From positions 62,001 through 126,000 of the forward strand of contig SVHG01000003.1 of assembly GCA_015055965.1 (NCBI GenBank): a DNA stretch of 64,000 bases, given 5' to 3'. Source of the DNA: Clostridiales bacterium (GTDB lineage Bacteria; Bacillota; Clostridia; Christensenellales; Borkfalkiaceae). The notes under the pieces were generated by a model. The model saw only the letters and a list, made by a program, of their open reading frames with translations, was not told the origin of the DNA and did not search any database. This document shows, piece after piece, positions 35,872 through 43,569 of the stretch. Position 1 is the first letter of the stretch; each line of letters starts with the position of its first letter. The position numbers were made by a program, and so were the translations under genes.

Positions 35872-36586
35872 CGCTCTCCAAGCATTGCGTTACGGTTGTG
35901 ACAACCAACCCACGCTCTACGTAATATTTCAATATTTCAGGTAACGCTTTTAGTGTGTGCTCTTTTGGATGCATTAATACTAAATCCCCACCTGAAATAT
36001 TTTTAGTAGCTCTATTATACACGATTTTTTCACTTTTGTCACGCCAATCAACAGTATCAATCGACCATAATATAACTTTATATCGCATTTTTTCGCAAAC
36101 TTGAATAGTATTTTTGCTAAACGCGCCTGAAGGAGGAGCAAAAAGATTCATTTCTAATCCAGTTTGAGCAAGTATTAATTCATGAGTATTTTTTACCTCT
36201 CGCCAATTTCCATTATAATCCAACTTAGAATGATCCTTGTGAAAATAACCGTGGTTACCTATTTCATGTCCTTTTTCAATCAAAAATTTAACTAATTCAA
36301 CGTTATCGTCCACAAAACAGCCACCCATAAAAAAGGTCGCTTTAAATCCGTATTTTTCTAAACAATCGCTTATCTTATATATACACTCCGCCCCTTCATA
36401 ACAGTTAAACATTAAAGCTACTTTATTACTTTTTTTATTACCGTTATATATAGGCTGATTTTGAATATTATCTACTAAAATCGCCGTATTATCCGTAAAA
36501 AAATAAACACAAGCAATTACACTAACCAAAAAAACCATTAAACAGCCGGAAAGCATGCGCATTTTAACAGTTTTACCCTTTTGCAT
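35864..36586 (-). CDS. NodB-fold polysaccharide deacetylase-like protein (YlxY-like)
   Basis: 240 aa: an N-terminal signal anchor (about residues 12-30) and an extracytoplasmic NodB fold. The metal-binding HxxxH region is kept (EIGNHGYFHKDHSKL), as are APPSGAF and LMHP. The first motif, normally TFDDG, reads MFNCYEG, so the base Asp and metal Asp are missing. YlxY beside mlpA in B. subtilis shows the same loss, so activity is doubtful and a spore-related or structural role is possible. Confidence 0.83.
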   Translation of the reverse strand: MQKGKTVKMRMLSGCLMVFLVSVIACVYFFTDNTAILVDNIQNQPIYNGNKKSNKVALMFNCYEGAECIYKISDCLEKYGFKATFFMGGCFVDDNVELVKFLIEKGHEIGNHGYFHKDHSKLDYNGNWREVKNTHELILAQTGLEMNLFAPPSGAFSKNTIQVCEKMRYKVILWSIDTVDWRDKSEKIVYNRATKNISGGDLVLMHPKEHTLKALPEILKYYVERGLVVTTVTQCLESDG

Positions 36587-36642
36587 TTAACCAAATTCCT
36601 TCTGTTAATTATATGCTTAATCCACCCGTTTATGATTTACAA

Positions 36643-36684
36643 GTTAAAAACCGATATCTAATTGACTGAACAAAAAGATATCGG
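36643..36684 (-). terminator. Terminator of the YitT pair
   Basis: CCGATATC and GATATCGG form a perfect 8-bp stem with an 18-nt loop, followed by TTTTTAACTT on the minus strand. It begins 8 nt after the second YitT stop. Confidence 0.8.
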
Positions 36685-36691
36685 CAATAAA

Positions 36692-37561
36692 TTATCTTTT
36701 AAAATTACCAAAAACCTCGTTTACTCTTGAAAAGCTTGCAAATGATTTAGGATATTTTTTAATAATCTTCATCATTTTTGATAATTCTCTTTTTCTTATA
36801 ATACATACTATCATAAAACGCTCTTGGTGCGTATACATTCCGTGCACGTTCATTTCCGTTACACCATGTTTTAGCTCTGTCATTATCTCTTGTGCTAAAC
36901 CCTCGGGCTCGTCAGTAATAATTTCAAATTTATACCCGTCCTTTGCTCCCTGTAAACAGTAATCAACTACCATATTTGCAAGAAAAAGGTTTAAAAGAGT
37001 ACAAATAGCAGATTCAATTTTGTTTGAAGAATCGTAAACGAATAAAATAAGAACGACTACTATACTGTCCAAAATAAAGGTAAGCCAAGCAATATTCGCA
37101 GCAGGATACCAATGCTTTACCAATGAAGATATGCAATACGTTCCCCCTGATGCCCCGTGGCGTTTAATTTGAATAGCGAAACCTATTCCAGTTACTATAC
37201 CGGTTGCAATCGTTGCAAATATTAAATTTCCTGAAGAAGCAACGTACGGTTCAACTATATTAACCTTTTCTAAAACTATCAAAGCAATAGATTGTGTAGC
37301 AACGTAAATAGTTAAAAATATTCCCAGCTTTCTTTCAACGAAAATTGATGCAAGGATAAACAGGGGTAAATTAAACATAATCATATAATACCCCATATTC
37401 ACGTGAGTTAAAGTGCCAATAACCGATGCTATACCTGAAATTCCACCGGGCGCAAAGTTGTTTGAATTAGCAAAAACGTGTAACCCAAATGCTACTATTA
37501 GACCAGCTAAAATACTGAAGAAGGTATCAAAAAATAATTCTTTAACTATGTTTTTTTTCAT
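36692..37561 (-). CDS. YitT family membrane protein (DUF161 + DUF2179)
   Basis: 289 aa with five or so membrane helices and the family signature NNFAPGGISGIASVIG near the N-terminus, GASGGTYCISSLVKH in the middle, and the soluble C-terminal DUF2179 domain (HGVTEMNVHGMYTHQERFMIVCII). Function of the family is unknown; a transport or second-messenger role has been suggested. It follows a paralogue after 8 bp, in the same operon. Confidence 0.92.
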   Translation of the reverse strand: MKKNIVKELFFDTFFSILAGLIVAFGLHVFANSNNFAPGGISGIASVIGTLTHVNMGYYMIMFNLPLFILASIFVERKLGIFLTIYVATQSIALIVLEKVNIVEPYVASSGNLIFATIATGIVTGIGFAIQIKRHGASGGTYCISSLVKHWYPAANIAWLTFILDSIVVVLILFVYDSSNKIESAICTLLNLFLANMVVDYCLQGAKDGYKFEIITDEPEGLAQEIMTELKHGVTEMNVHGMYTHQERFMIVCIIRKRELSKMMKIIKKYPKSFASFSRVNEVFGNFKR

Positions 37562-37569
37562 ATAGTTAC

Positions 37570-38445
37570 CTATTTTACTATATCGTCTTTATTCCAGCGG
37601 AAATTGCCGTTAACGCTACTTACAGCGGAAGAATATACGAAAAGATTATCGTATTTTTTAAGTAATTTCATAAACTCAGGCACTTGTCTAATATTAACAA
37701 CGCAAAATATCATTGATTTGTTATCGCCCGTAAACATGCCCTTACTATCTACTATGGTAGCACCATGCTTTAAAATTGAAAGTATATCCTCACGTAATGC
37801 ATCGGGCTCGCTAGTAACAATTTTAAATTCTACGGCGTTTCGTTTACTTCTCATAATAAATGAAACCGTCATTTCAAACACGAACATTTGAATTATAGAA
37901 AGCATTATACTTTCTAAGTGCCAATAAACAAAATAAGATGCACCTATTATGACGTAACATAAAACGGTTACGTATCTTTCTAAGTTAACGTAAGGGTTTT
38001 TCTTTTGAATAATAGCAGCAACTATATCTACACCACCGGAAGAGCCACCAATTTTAAAAACTAAACCCGTTCTTATGCCCAACATTAAACCGGAAAATAT
38101 GGCCGGTAAGAGTTTTTCGTTGCTCACGTACTGATTTATGTATCCCTGATCATCTAATACTTCCATTAAAACTAGAAAAGCACTAAGTGATACGATACTA
38201 ATTATTGTGTACACTGTAAATTTTTTATCCAAAAAAATAATGGAAAGAACTAGTAAGGGCGCGTTTAATGCAAACAAGAAGATACCACCGTTAACCATAG
38301 GAAACTTTTCTTGTAGCATCGTTGCAATACCATCTATCCCGGAAGGGGCAAAGCCTGCAGGATAAACAAAAATATAAAGACCAATAGCAGAAACAAAACT
38401 ACCTGCTAAAATTAACAATAGATTAAAAACGTATTTTTTTATCAT
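37570..38445 (-). CDS. YitT family membrane protein (DUF161 + DUF2179)
   Basis: 291 aa, same architecture as its neighbour: YPAGFAPSGIDGIATML, KIGGSSGGVDIVAAIIQKK and a C-terminal soluble domain (HGATIVDSKGMFTGDNKSMIFCVV). The GGVDI segment is nearer to the third paralogue at 59195 than to the adjacent one. First gene of a two-gene operon. Confidence 0.92.
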   Translation of the reverse strand: MIKKYVFNLLLILAGSFVSAIGLYIFVYPAGFAPSGIDGIATMLQEKFPMVNGGIFLFALNAPLLVLSIIFLDKKFTVYTIISIVSLSAFLVLMEVLDDQGYINQYVSNEKLLPAIFSGLMLGIRTGLVFKIGGSSGGVDIVAAIIQKKNPYVNLERYVTVLCYVIIGASYFVYWHLESIMLSIIQMFVFEMTVSFIMRSKRNAVEFKIVTSEPDALREDILSILKHGATIVDSKGMFTGDNKSMIFCVVNIRQVPEFMKLLKKYDNLFVYSSAVSSVNGNFRWNKDDIVK

Positions 38446-38532
38446 GCGTAAACCTCTAATATTAGCGAATTATATTATAATCCCGATTCAAATAATTTAC
38501 AACTAAAATCATATCGTAATACAAAAAAAAGA

Positions 38533-38566
38533 TAATAAAAAAAGGAACTACACAAACGCAGCTCCT
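38533..38566 (-). terminator. Terminator of rnhA
   Basis: AGGAGCT and AGTTCCT (one G-T pair) form a stem around an A/C-rich loop, followed by TTTTTTTATT on the minus strand, about 20 nt after the rnhA stop. Confidence 0.75.
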
Positions 38567-38586
38567 AAATTTTTAATTATATTTAA

Positions 38587-39039
38587 TTAAAAGGGGACTT
38601 CCGTGAACTTTTGAACTTCTTCACGTGCTATTTTATCACAACGGTTATTATTCACGTTATCAGCATGCCCTTTTACGTGAACAAAGCTTACTTTGTGTTT
38701 TTTTAAAGCAACGTGAAGGGCTTCCCATAATTCGCGGTTTTTAACAGGCTTTTTATTTGTTGTTTTAAAGCCGTTTATTAGCCAGGAATCCAACCATCCT
38801 TCCGTTATTGCGCTTACAACGTAAGTTGAATCACTATATATACAAACTTCGCATTTTTCCTTTAAAAGATTTAAGGCTTCAACTACCGCCGTTAATTCCA
38901 TAACGTTATTTGTGGTTTCTGCTAACCCGCCGGAAACAACCTTTTCTATCCCCTTATAATTAAGAATAGCGGCCCATCCGCCCGGCCCGGGATTACCCGA
39001 ACATGCACCATCAGTCCAAATTTCAACTTTTTTTAACAT
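38587..39039 (-). CDS. rnhA: Ribonuclease HI
   Basis: Cleaves the RNA strand of RNA:DNA hybrids. 150 aa with all four acidic catalytic positions: Asp in IWTDGACSGNPGPGGW, Glu in NVMELTAVVEAL, Asp in IYSDSTYVV and Asp in NNNRCDKIARE. HVKGHADN supplies the conserved His. Divergent from tRNA-Trp. Confidence 0.96.
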   Translation of the reverse strand: MLKKVEIWTDGACSGNPGPGGWAAILNYKGIEKVVSGGLAETTNNVMELTAVVEALNLLKEKCEVCIYSDSTYVVSAITEGWLDSWLINGFKTTNKKPVKNRELWEALHVALKKHKVSFVHVKGHADNVNNNRCDKIAREEVQKFTEVPF

Positions 39040-39065
39040 AATTATCCTTTTTTGCGTTTTTTTTC

Positions 39066-39094
39066 TTGACTATTTTTAAACTTTCATATATAAT
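39066..39094 (+). promoter_or_regulatory. tRNA-Trp promoter
   Basis: TTGACT (39066-39071), 17 nt, TATAAT (39089-39094). The tRNA 5' end follows 15 nt later. Confidence 0.88.
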
Positions 39095-39108
39095 AACAAT
39101 TGCTGTTT

Positions 39109-39183
39109 AGGGGAGTGGCTCAACGGTAGAGTAGTGGTCTCCAAAACCATCGGTTGCGTGTTCGAATCGCGTCTCCCCTGCCA
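39109..39183 (+). tRNA. tRNA-Trp (anticodon CCA), integration target
   Basis: 75-nt tRNA: acceptor AGGGGAG/CTCCCCT, discriminator G, encoded CCA. Anticodon stem GTGGT/ACCAT with loop CTCCAAA gives anticodon CCA. T-loop TTCGAAT. The last 23 nt are repeated at 44413-44435 with one difference, marking this 3' end as the attachment site of the adjacent element. The gene remains complete because the element carries a copy of its 3' end. Confidence 0.96.
39161..39183 (+). repeat. attL core (3' end of tRNA-Trp)
   Basis: 23-bp segment from the T-loop to the CCA. It is repeated at 44413-44435 with a single A/G difference and contains the uninterrupted identity TCGCGTCTCCCCTGCCA. Confidence 0.88.
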
Positions 39184-39191
39184 CAATTTAG

Positions 39192-39242
39192 TAGGATATA
39201 TTCAAAAAATCGTATGATTTTGCGAGTATATCCTATTTTTTT
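39192..39242 (+). terminator. Element-borne terminator after tRNA-Trp
   Basis: TAGGATATA and TATATCCTA pair, with a second inner stem AAAATC/GATTTT, followed by TTTTTTT. It sits 9 nt after the CCA, inside the element, and replaces the original tRNA terminator, which was displaced to 44437-44464. Confidence 0.88.
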
Positions 39243-39259
39243 GTGCTTTTTTGAATTTT

Positions 39260-39277
39260 GGTTGCATTTTGGTTGCA
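39260..39277 (+). repeat. Left pair of GGTTGCA repeats (candidate arm sites)
   Basis: GGTTGCATTTTGGTTGCA: two GGTTGCA heptamers 11 bp apart, 77 bp inside the left end. An identical 18-bp sequence lies 165 bp from the right end (44253-44270). Same orientation and spacing suggest integrase arm-type binding sites. Confidence 0.6.
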
Positions 39278-39301
39278 TTTTTTGTGTTTTAACAACCTAA
39301 C

Positions 39302-39390
39302 CGCCGTCCGTTTACTCTTGTTTGTTTACCCCTTTTTACTCTTTAAGTGAAAGTAGTTGAAAAACTTAACCCCTAAAGGGGTTGACGGCG
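39302..39390. repeat. GACGGCG motifs and GC-rich palindromes upstream of the integrase
   Basis: CGCCGTC (39302-39308) and GACGGCG (39384-39390) face each other. AACCCC-TAAA-GGGGTT (39368-39383) is a perfect palindrome, and CCCTATATAAGGG (39393-39405) is nearly one. With the terminator and arm repeats these fill the 328-bp gap before the integrase; no gene is seen in it. Confidence 0.55.
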
Positions 39391-39511
39391 CGCCCTATAT
39401 AAGGGAAACCAAAATTATTGATACTCTTTGCAAAAATTATATCACAAATTAAAATTTTATTCAAGGATATTTAGTTATGCGCAAACAAAAATATCTAAAG
39501 GAGCAAAACTT

Positions 39512-40687
39512 ATGAGTAAAAAAACACGCAACACAAATTCAAGATACGAGCAAACAAAAGAAAAGGGCATTTTTTACGATAAAAAAACAAAAGATTATCG
39601 GCTTACATTGTTTATAGGCATTGACAACAACGGAAAACAACAAAGAAAATTTGAAAGATTTTCACGTTTTGAACAAGCAGTTAAAAGAAAAAAAGAATTT
39701 AAGGCGCAAAAAACTCTTAAACAAGCACCGCAACCACTTATAAGAGTTAAATTAAAAGAATACGTTGACATTTACTTTGACTCTTTAATTCTAAAAGAAA
39801 CAACGTTAGACGGATATAAGCGCATTTGTAAAAGAATTAAAAACTGCGATATTTCAAAAAAATACTTACAAGACATAGGCAAAAAAGAAATACTTGCTTA
39901 TATTAAATTTTTACAAGATACAACTAAAATGAAAGCACAAACAATTAACAAAGATTTAACATTTTTAAGTAGTGTATTTGAAAGCGCATATAAAGATGAA
40001 CTAATAATTAAAAACCCCGTCAAACTTGTTGACAAATTGAAAGAAACTGAAAAATTTACCGCTAACTACTATACAAAAGAAGAGTTAAAAATCATTTTAA
40101 CAAATATAAAAGATTACCACAATAAAAATGTTCAACTCACATATTATTTGGGCTTGTTTTTAGGGTTAAGGCGCGGTGAAATGGCGGGGCTTAAATGGGA
40201 AAGTATTGATTTTGAGAAAGAACGTATTCGAATTGAAAACAATCGTGTAAATGTAAATGGCAAAGCAATTGACGGAAGTCCAAAATCTATTACAAGTGAA
40301 CGGATAATATTTTTACCAAAAAATCAAGATTTTAGAAATTGCTTACAACAAATAAAACAATGGCAATATGAAAAATTTGGCGGTTGCGAGTATTTAATGG
40401 TAAACCCACAAACTGGAAAACCACTTTGCCCACAAAACCTAAAAAGGGGTATAAGCGTTTTTTGTAAAAAGTTTAATATACGAGAAATTAGAATACACGA
40501 TTTTAGACATACTTTTGCAAGCCTTTCAATAAGCAGTAATGAATTATCCGTAAAAGAAATATCTACAATTTTAGGACACGGAAATACACGAATTACTGAA
40601 CAAGTATATATGCACGTTATGGAAGATAACAAAAATAGAACAATTGACGTAGTAAGTAAAATTTATGAAAATTTATTAAAATCATAA
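39512..40687 (+). CDS. int: Tyrosine recombinase / integrase
   Basis: Site-specific recombinase catalysing integration and excision at tRNA-Trp. About 391 aa: an N-terminal arm-binding domain (YEQTKEKGIFYDKKTKDY...), a SAM-like core-binding domain (about residues 80-165) and a catalytic domain. Its RHRHY set is LGLRRGEMAGLKW (Arg, near 219), HDFRHTFA (His/Arg, near 328), LGHGNTRIT (His) and QVYMHV (Tyr, near 364). ATG 39512 has AAAGGAG 8 nt upstream; the frame opens earlier at 39428 without a ribosome site. Confidence 0.95.
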   Translation: MSKKTRNTNSRYEQTKEKGIFYDKKTKDYRLTLFIGIDNNGKQQRKFERFSRFEQAVKRKKEFKAQKTLKQAPQPLIRVKLKEYVDIYFDSLILKETTLDGYKRICKRIKNCDISKKYLQDIGKKEILAYIKFLQDTTKMKAQTINKDLTFLSSVFESAYKDELIIKNPVKLVDKLKETEKFTANYYTKEELKIILTNIKDYHNKNVQLTYYLGLFLGLRRGEMAGLKWESIDFEKERIRIENNRVNVNGKAIDGSPKSITSERIIFLPKNQDFRNCLQQIKQWQYEKFGGCEYLMVNPQTGKPLCPQNLKRGISVFCKKFNIREIRIHDFRHTFASLSISSNELSVKEISTILGHGNTRITEQVYMHVMEDNKNRTIDVVSKIYENLLKS

Positions 40688-40881
40688 ATATCCCTACTAT
40701 TGGGAACTCTTTCGAAACCGCTACCGAACAAAAAAACGTTAGAAAAAAAGCTTTCTATTAAATATGGGGGGTATTCCTATTCAAATTACCCCATTAAATA
40801 CACTCGGTAATAACCCCTACTATACGAAAGTTTTATCAATTAAAAAAATACTACCAAAAAGGGGGAACAAAAAAATACTTA
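40688..40881 (+). other. Rep-proximal non-coding region, candidate origin
   Basis: 194 bp between integrase and Rep-like gene. It contains two copies of the element's CCTACTAT motif (40692-40707; 40814-40834). An imperfect G4/C4 inverted repeat is near 40769-40795, followed by GGTAATAACCCC (40806-40817). Multiple short repeats next to a Rep gene fit a replication origin; this is inference only. Confidence 0.4.
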
Positions 40882-41889
40882 ATGATACATACCGCCGAAT
40901 TGATTACAAAAATAAAATATAATGATTATCACTTTTTACTACAACAAAAAAATGTAAAAATTGACAATTTTCAAAACGTATATTTACACGCCCTAAATTG
41001 TAAAGGAATAACAACTATACAAGCCTATCCACAAAAAATAGAAAACGGCTATATATTTTGGTGCAAAATAATTATAAATCTAAATAGGGTTGCAAATAGT
41101 GGAAAACAAACACCTTTTCCCTTTGTTGTAAACGATAACAATATTTATAAATTAAAAGAAAATTTTTCAAAATTCGTTAAAGAACTTTTACCCCACCACT
41201 CTAATATTTTTCATTGGAGCGTTCAAAGAATAGATTACACAATAGATATTAAAACACCTAACGTAAAAGAATATATTAAACTATTACAACGTGGAGACAA
41301 GCCACCTTTTTATAAAATAGATAACGAGAAACAACATAAAAAGGAAATTGATAAAACCCACTATCCTAATGGCGTTAGATATAAAAATAAAAGTGCAACA
41401 ATTAACATTTATGACAAATACGAAGAGAGAAAAGAAAAGGCAAAATACAAAGGCGAACTATTAGAAAAGTGTAAAGATATTTTAAGGCTTGAAATACAAT
41501 GTTTTAAGCGTAAAACTATAACCCTTAAAAGAAAATTTAAGAACAAGGAAAACGGCTTAAAAATATTTTTAATAAGCGAAGAACAACAAAGAAAACTATT
41601 CAAATACTACTTGTCGCATATTTGCGGAAAGGCTAACTATTACGAATACGCAAAAGCGCTAAAACGAATTGAAGAAAGCAACCTACACGATAAAACGAAA
41701 AAAGCACTAAAAGAGATATTATTAGCAGTTGCCAAAACTAAAAGCGTATGGAAAACAAAACTAATATTAAAACCCCAAAAATATAGAAACTACTTTCAAA
41801 AATTAGAAAAATTAAATATTAACCCTGCAACTATTCCACGTAGATGGGGAAAAACCGAACTAATCAATATATATAGACTTATAGAATAA
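40882..41889 (+). CDS. Rep-like protein (gpII/CRI-type replication initiator, tentative)
   Basis: 335 aa, basic and Lys-rich, no membrane segment. WSVQRIDYTIDI, GVRYKNKSATINIYDKYEERK and ILRLEIQC resemble the RxDxxxx...k-S-x-x-x-x-i-Y-D-K-x-x-E...LRxE pattern of phage/plasmid rolling-circle replication proteins (gene II/X, CRI). The Tyr in IYDKYEER would be the candidate nicking residue. I cannot locate a clear HUH motif, so the call is tentative. No good ribosome site: GGGGG lies about 17 nt upstream of the ATG. Confidence 0.6.
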   Translation: MIHTAELITKIKYNDYHFLLQQKNVKIDNFQNVYLHALNCKGITTIQAYPQKIENGYIFWCKIIINLNRVANSGKQTPFPFVVNDNNIYKLKENFSKFVKELLPHHSNIFHWSVQRIDYTIDIKTPNVKEYIKLLQRGDKPPFYKIDNEKQHKKEIDKTHYPNGVRYKNKSATINIYDKYEERKEKAKYKGELLEKCKDILRLEIQCFKRKTITLKRKFKNKENGLKIFLISEEQQRKLFKYYLSHICGKANYYEYAKALKRIEESNLHDKTKKALKEILLAVAKTKSVWKTKLILKPQKYRNYFQKLEKLNINPATIPRRWGKTELINIYRLIE

Positions 41890-41946
41890 ATCGAACATAA
41901 AAACGGCTAAATAGATTAAAAATAGACATTTTTACACCTAAAAACA

Positions 41947-41970
41947 CCCCTACTATAGGGAACTTTACCG
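41947..41970 (+). repeat. Element motif copy 3 (palindromic)
   Basis: CCCCTACTATAGGGAACTTT and adjacent bases, with the hairpin CCCTA-CTA-TAGGG. Related copies are at 40692, 40814, 44298 and 44375, all in non-coding parts of the element. This one lies 37 nt upstream of the small gene at 42007. Confidence 0.65.
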
Positions 41971-42006
41971 AAGAACTAAAAAATCAATAAAAAAGGAGAT
42001 TAAAAA

Positions 42007-42348
42007 ATGAGATTTATTAACAAGAAAAACGGAAAACTTTTACTTAATACAAGGTTAGACACAACTTTGATTTATGGGCTTAAAAAAGATAATGATATTA
42101 AAAAAGAAAAATGTTATACTTTTCACTATGATATAAGTGATGAAACAATATTTTATAAGCAATTAGAAAGCGCAGATATTTTCTTTGATATAGGCGTAAT
42201 ATCCATAAGCAAAGATAATATGCTTACAATTGGAGCGTGTTTATTAACAAAAGAAGCCGAAGAAATAGACGTTAAAATATTGTTAAATTATTATGAGATA
42301 GAAAAATTATTATGCTACATAATAAACAAGCAAAACACCTTAAAATAA
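42007..42348 (+). CDS. Small hypothetical protein
   Basis: 113 aa, soluble, strong ribosome site (AAAAAGGAG) before the ATG. Alternating beta/alpha character, no known motif. Codon use is A/T-rich like the rest of the element. Position between rep and resolvase would suit a copy-control or accessory replication protein, but nothing in the sequence shows this. Confidence 0.7.
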   Translation: MRFINKKNGKLLLNTRLDTTLIYGLKKDNDIKKEKCYTFHYDISDETIFYKQLESADIFFDIGVISISKDNMLTIGACLLTKEAEEIDVKILLNYYEIEKLLCYIINKQNTLK

Positions 42349-42365
42349 GACAAAAATAAGACAAT

Positions 42366-42422
42366 GACGGCGGTTTATCGCAATCATTAAGAAACTAACT
42401 CAACAACTACTTAAACGCCGTC
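42366..42422. repeat. GACGGCG inverted pair beside the serine recombinase
   Basis: GACGGCG (42366-42372) and CGCCGTC (42416-42422) face each other across 43 bp, straddling the gap between the small gene and the recombinase stop. A further pair (42508-42514; 42522-42528) forms a hairpin within the recombinase coding sequence. The A/T-rich element has six such heptamers in all. Confidence 0.6.
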
Positions 42423-42429
42423 AAAACTC

Positions 42430-43056
42430 TTATTTAGAACTACTTTCAAACCCTTTAACTAACTTATAAAAAGTTGTTCTTTTCAAACTTAAAATATCCA
42501 TACATTGGACGGCGGTTATTTCGCCGTCTTTCCATTTTTTATAGAACTTTTCCCACTCTTGCGGATAGGTTGCTTGTGGTCTACCCAAAACTTTCCCTTT
42601 TGCCTTTGCAACGTCAATTCCTTGTCTTTGTCTTTTCTTTATAAAGGCTCTTTCCTTTTCCGCAGTATATGAAAGAATTTGCAACACCAAGTCCGCTATA
42701 AAACGTTTATCAAGACTTTGGTCGTTTGTTCTTGTGTCTAATAACGGCATATCCAAAACCTTTATATCTACTTGCAAAGTATGTGTTATATATTCCCATT
42801 GGTGCTTTATTTCGCTATAATTACGCCCCAAGCGGTCAAGTGAAGTGATTACAAGCAAATCACCCGAACGTAGCAAGGGAGCGTTATTTTCGCCACCTAC
42901 AAGCAAATTATAACCTTTTCGGTCAAAGTCTTTTCCGCTTGCCTTGTCGCAAACAATGTATCTACTATCTAACACAAATTCTTTTAACTGCTCAATTTGT
43001 CTATCAAGATTTTGGTCGATAGAACTCACGCGCGCATATCCATATACATTTGACAT
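42430..43056 (-). CDS. Serine recombinase (resolvase/invertase family)
   Basis: 208 aa small serine recombinase. YGYARVSSIDQNLDRQ places the nucleophilic Ser at residue 11. LLVITSLDRLGRN carries the conserved SxDRLGR. KERAFIKKRQRQGIDVAKAKGKVLGRP is the E-helix/arm. The C-terminus has a short HTH (TAVQCMDILSLKRTTFYKLV). It may resolve multimers of an excised circular form or invert a segment. It has its own strong promoter with overlapping inverted repeats. Confidence 0.94.
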   Translation of the reverse strand: MSNVYGYARVSSIDQNLDRQIEQLKEFVLDSRYIVCDKASGKDFDRKGYNLLVGGENNAPLLRSGDLLVITSLDRLGRNYSEIKHQWEYITHTLQVDIKVLDMPLLDTRTNDQSLDKRFIADLVLQILSYTAEKERAFIKKRQRQGIDVAKAKGKVLGRPQATYPQEWEKFYKKWKDGEITAVQCMDILSLKRTTFYKLVKGFESSSK

Positions 43057-43146
43057 TTTCTTTTCTCCTTAATTTCTAAAATTTCCTTTTATTCCTTTTT
43101 ATCCGCTTAATCTTATAAAGTAAGATAAGAGATTTATCTTGTTAGT

Positions 43147-43194
43147 ATAATAGCACGAGCGTTCGTAAATGTCAACTATTTTTACGAATATTCG
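43147..43194 (-). promoter_or_regulatory. Resolvase promoter overlapped by TTCGNAAA inverted repeats
   Basis: Minus-strand TTGACA (43170-43175), 17 nt, TATTAT (43147-43152). The -35 is enclosed by TTCGTAAA (43162-43169) and TTTACGAA (43181-43188), and CGAATATTCG (43185-43194) is palindromic. Further TTCGCAAA copies occur at 43191 and 43256. This looks like a repressor or autoregulatory operator; no dedicated repressor gene is visible in the element. Confidence 0.78.
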
Positions 43195-43376
43195 CAAATT
43201 ATTTTTCAAACATTAACGAACACAATAAAATATCAAATTTATAGAAAAAAACAATGTTCGCAAAGGTCTACCTTTACAAACACTATTATTAGGGGTATTT
43301 TACACGCTTATTCAAAAGAATTTTCTAAATAATGCATATTGTCGCTATTAAACACTCACACGGCAAACAAAACCGA

Positions 43377-43405
43377 TTGACTTATTATTTTTATTATGTT
43401 AGAAT
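43377..43405 (+). promoter_or_regulatory. Promoter of the structured leader / lipoprotein gene
   Basis: TTGACT (43377-43382), 17 nt, TAGAAT (43400-43405). A start about 7 nt downstream would fall at the first base of the long hairpin. Confidence 0.8.
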
Positions 43406-43411
43406 AATTAT

Positions 43412-43569
43412 GCGATACACTTTAATAAAAGCCCAAATTAAGGGGAATACTATGTAAAAATTGTATTCTCTCGCCTTTAATTTGGGTAAAAAGTGTGTCG
43501 CAACATTGAGAGATACATTTTTGGGTGTGTCTCTTTATGGGGCACACTTTTTTATTTTAGGAGAAAACT
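43412..43569 (+). ncRNA. Candidate structured leader RNA / attenuator
   Basis: P1 is a long three-part hairpin. Its outer 12 bp pair 43412-43423 with 43490-43501, its middle 10 bp pair 43432-43441 with 43477-43486, and its inner 6 bp pair 43445-43450 with 43463-43468. Downstream, GAGAGATACA (43508-43517) pairs with TGTGTCTCTT (43526-43535). That excludes a second hairpin (43525-43533 with 43539-43547) followed by seven Ts, a typical terminator. A GGAG ribosome site and ATG follow. Promoter, stem, anti-terminator and terminator order is that of a riboswitch-like or attenuator leader. It matches no class I know. Confidence 0.6.
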
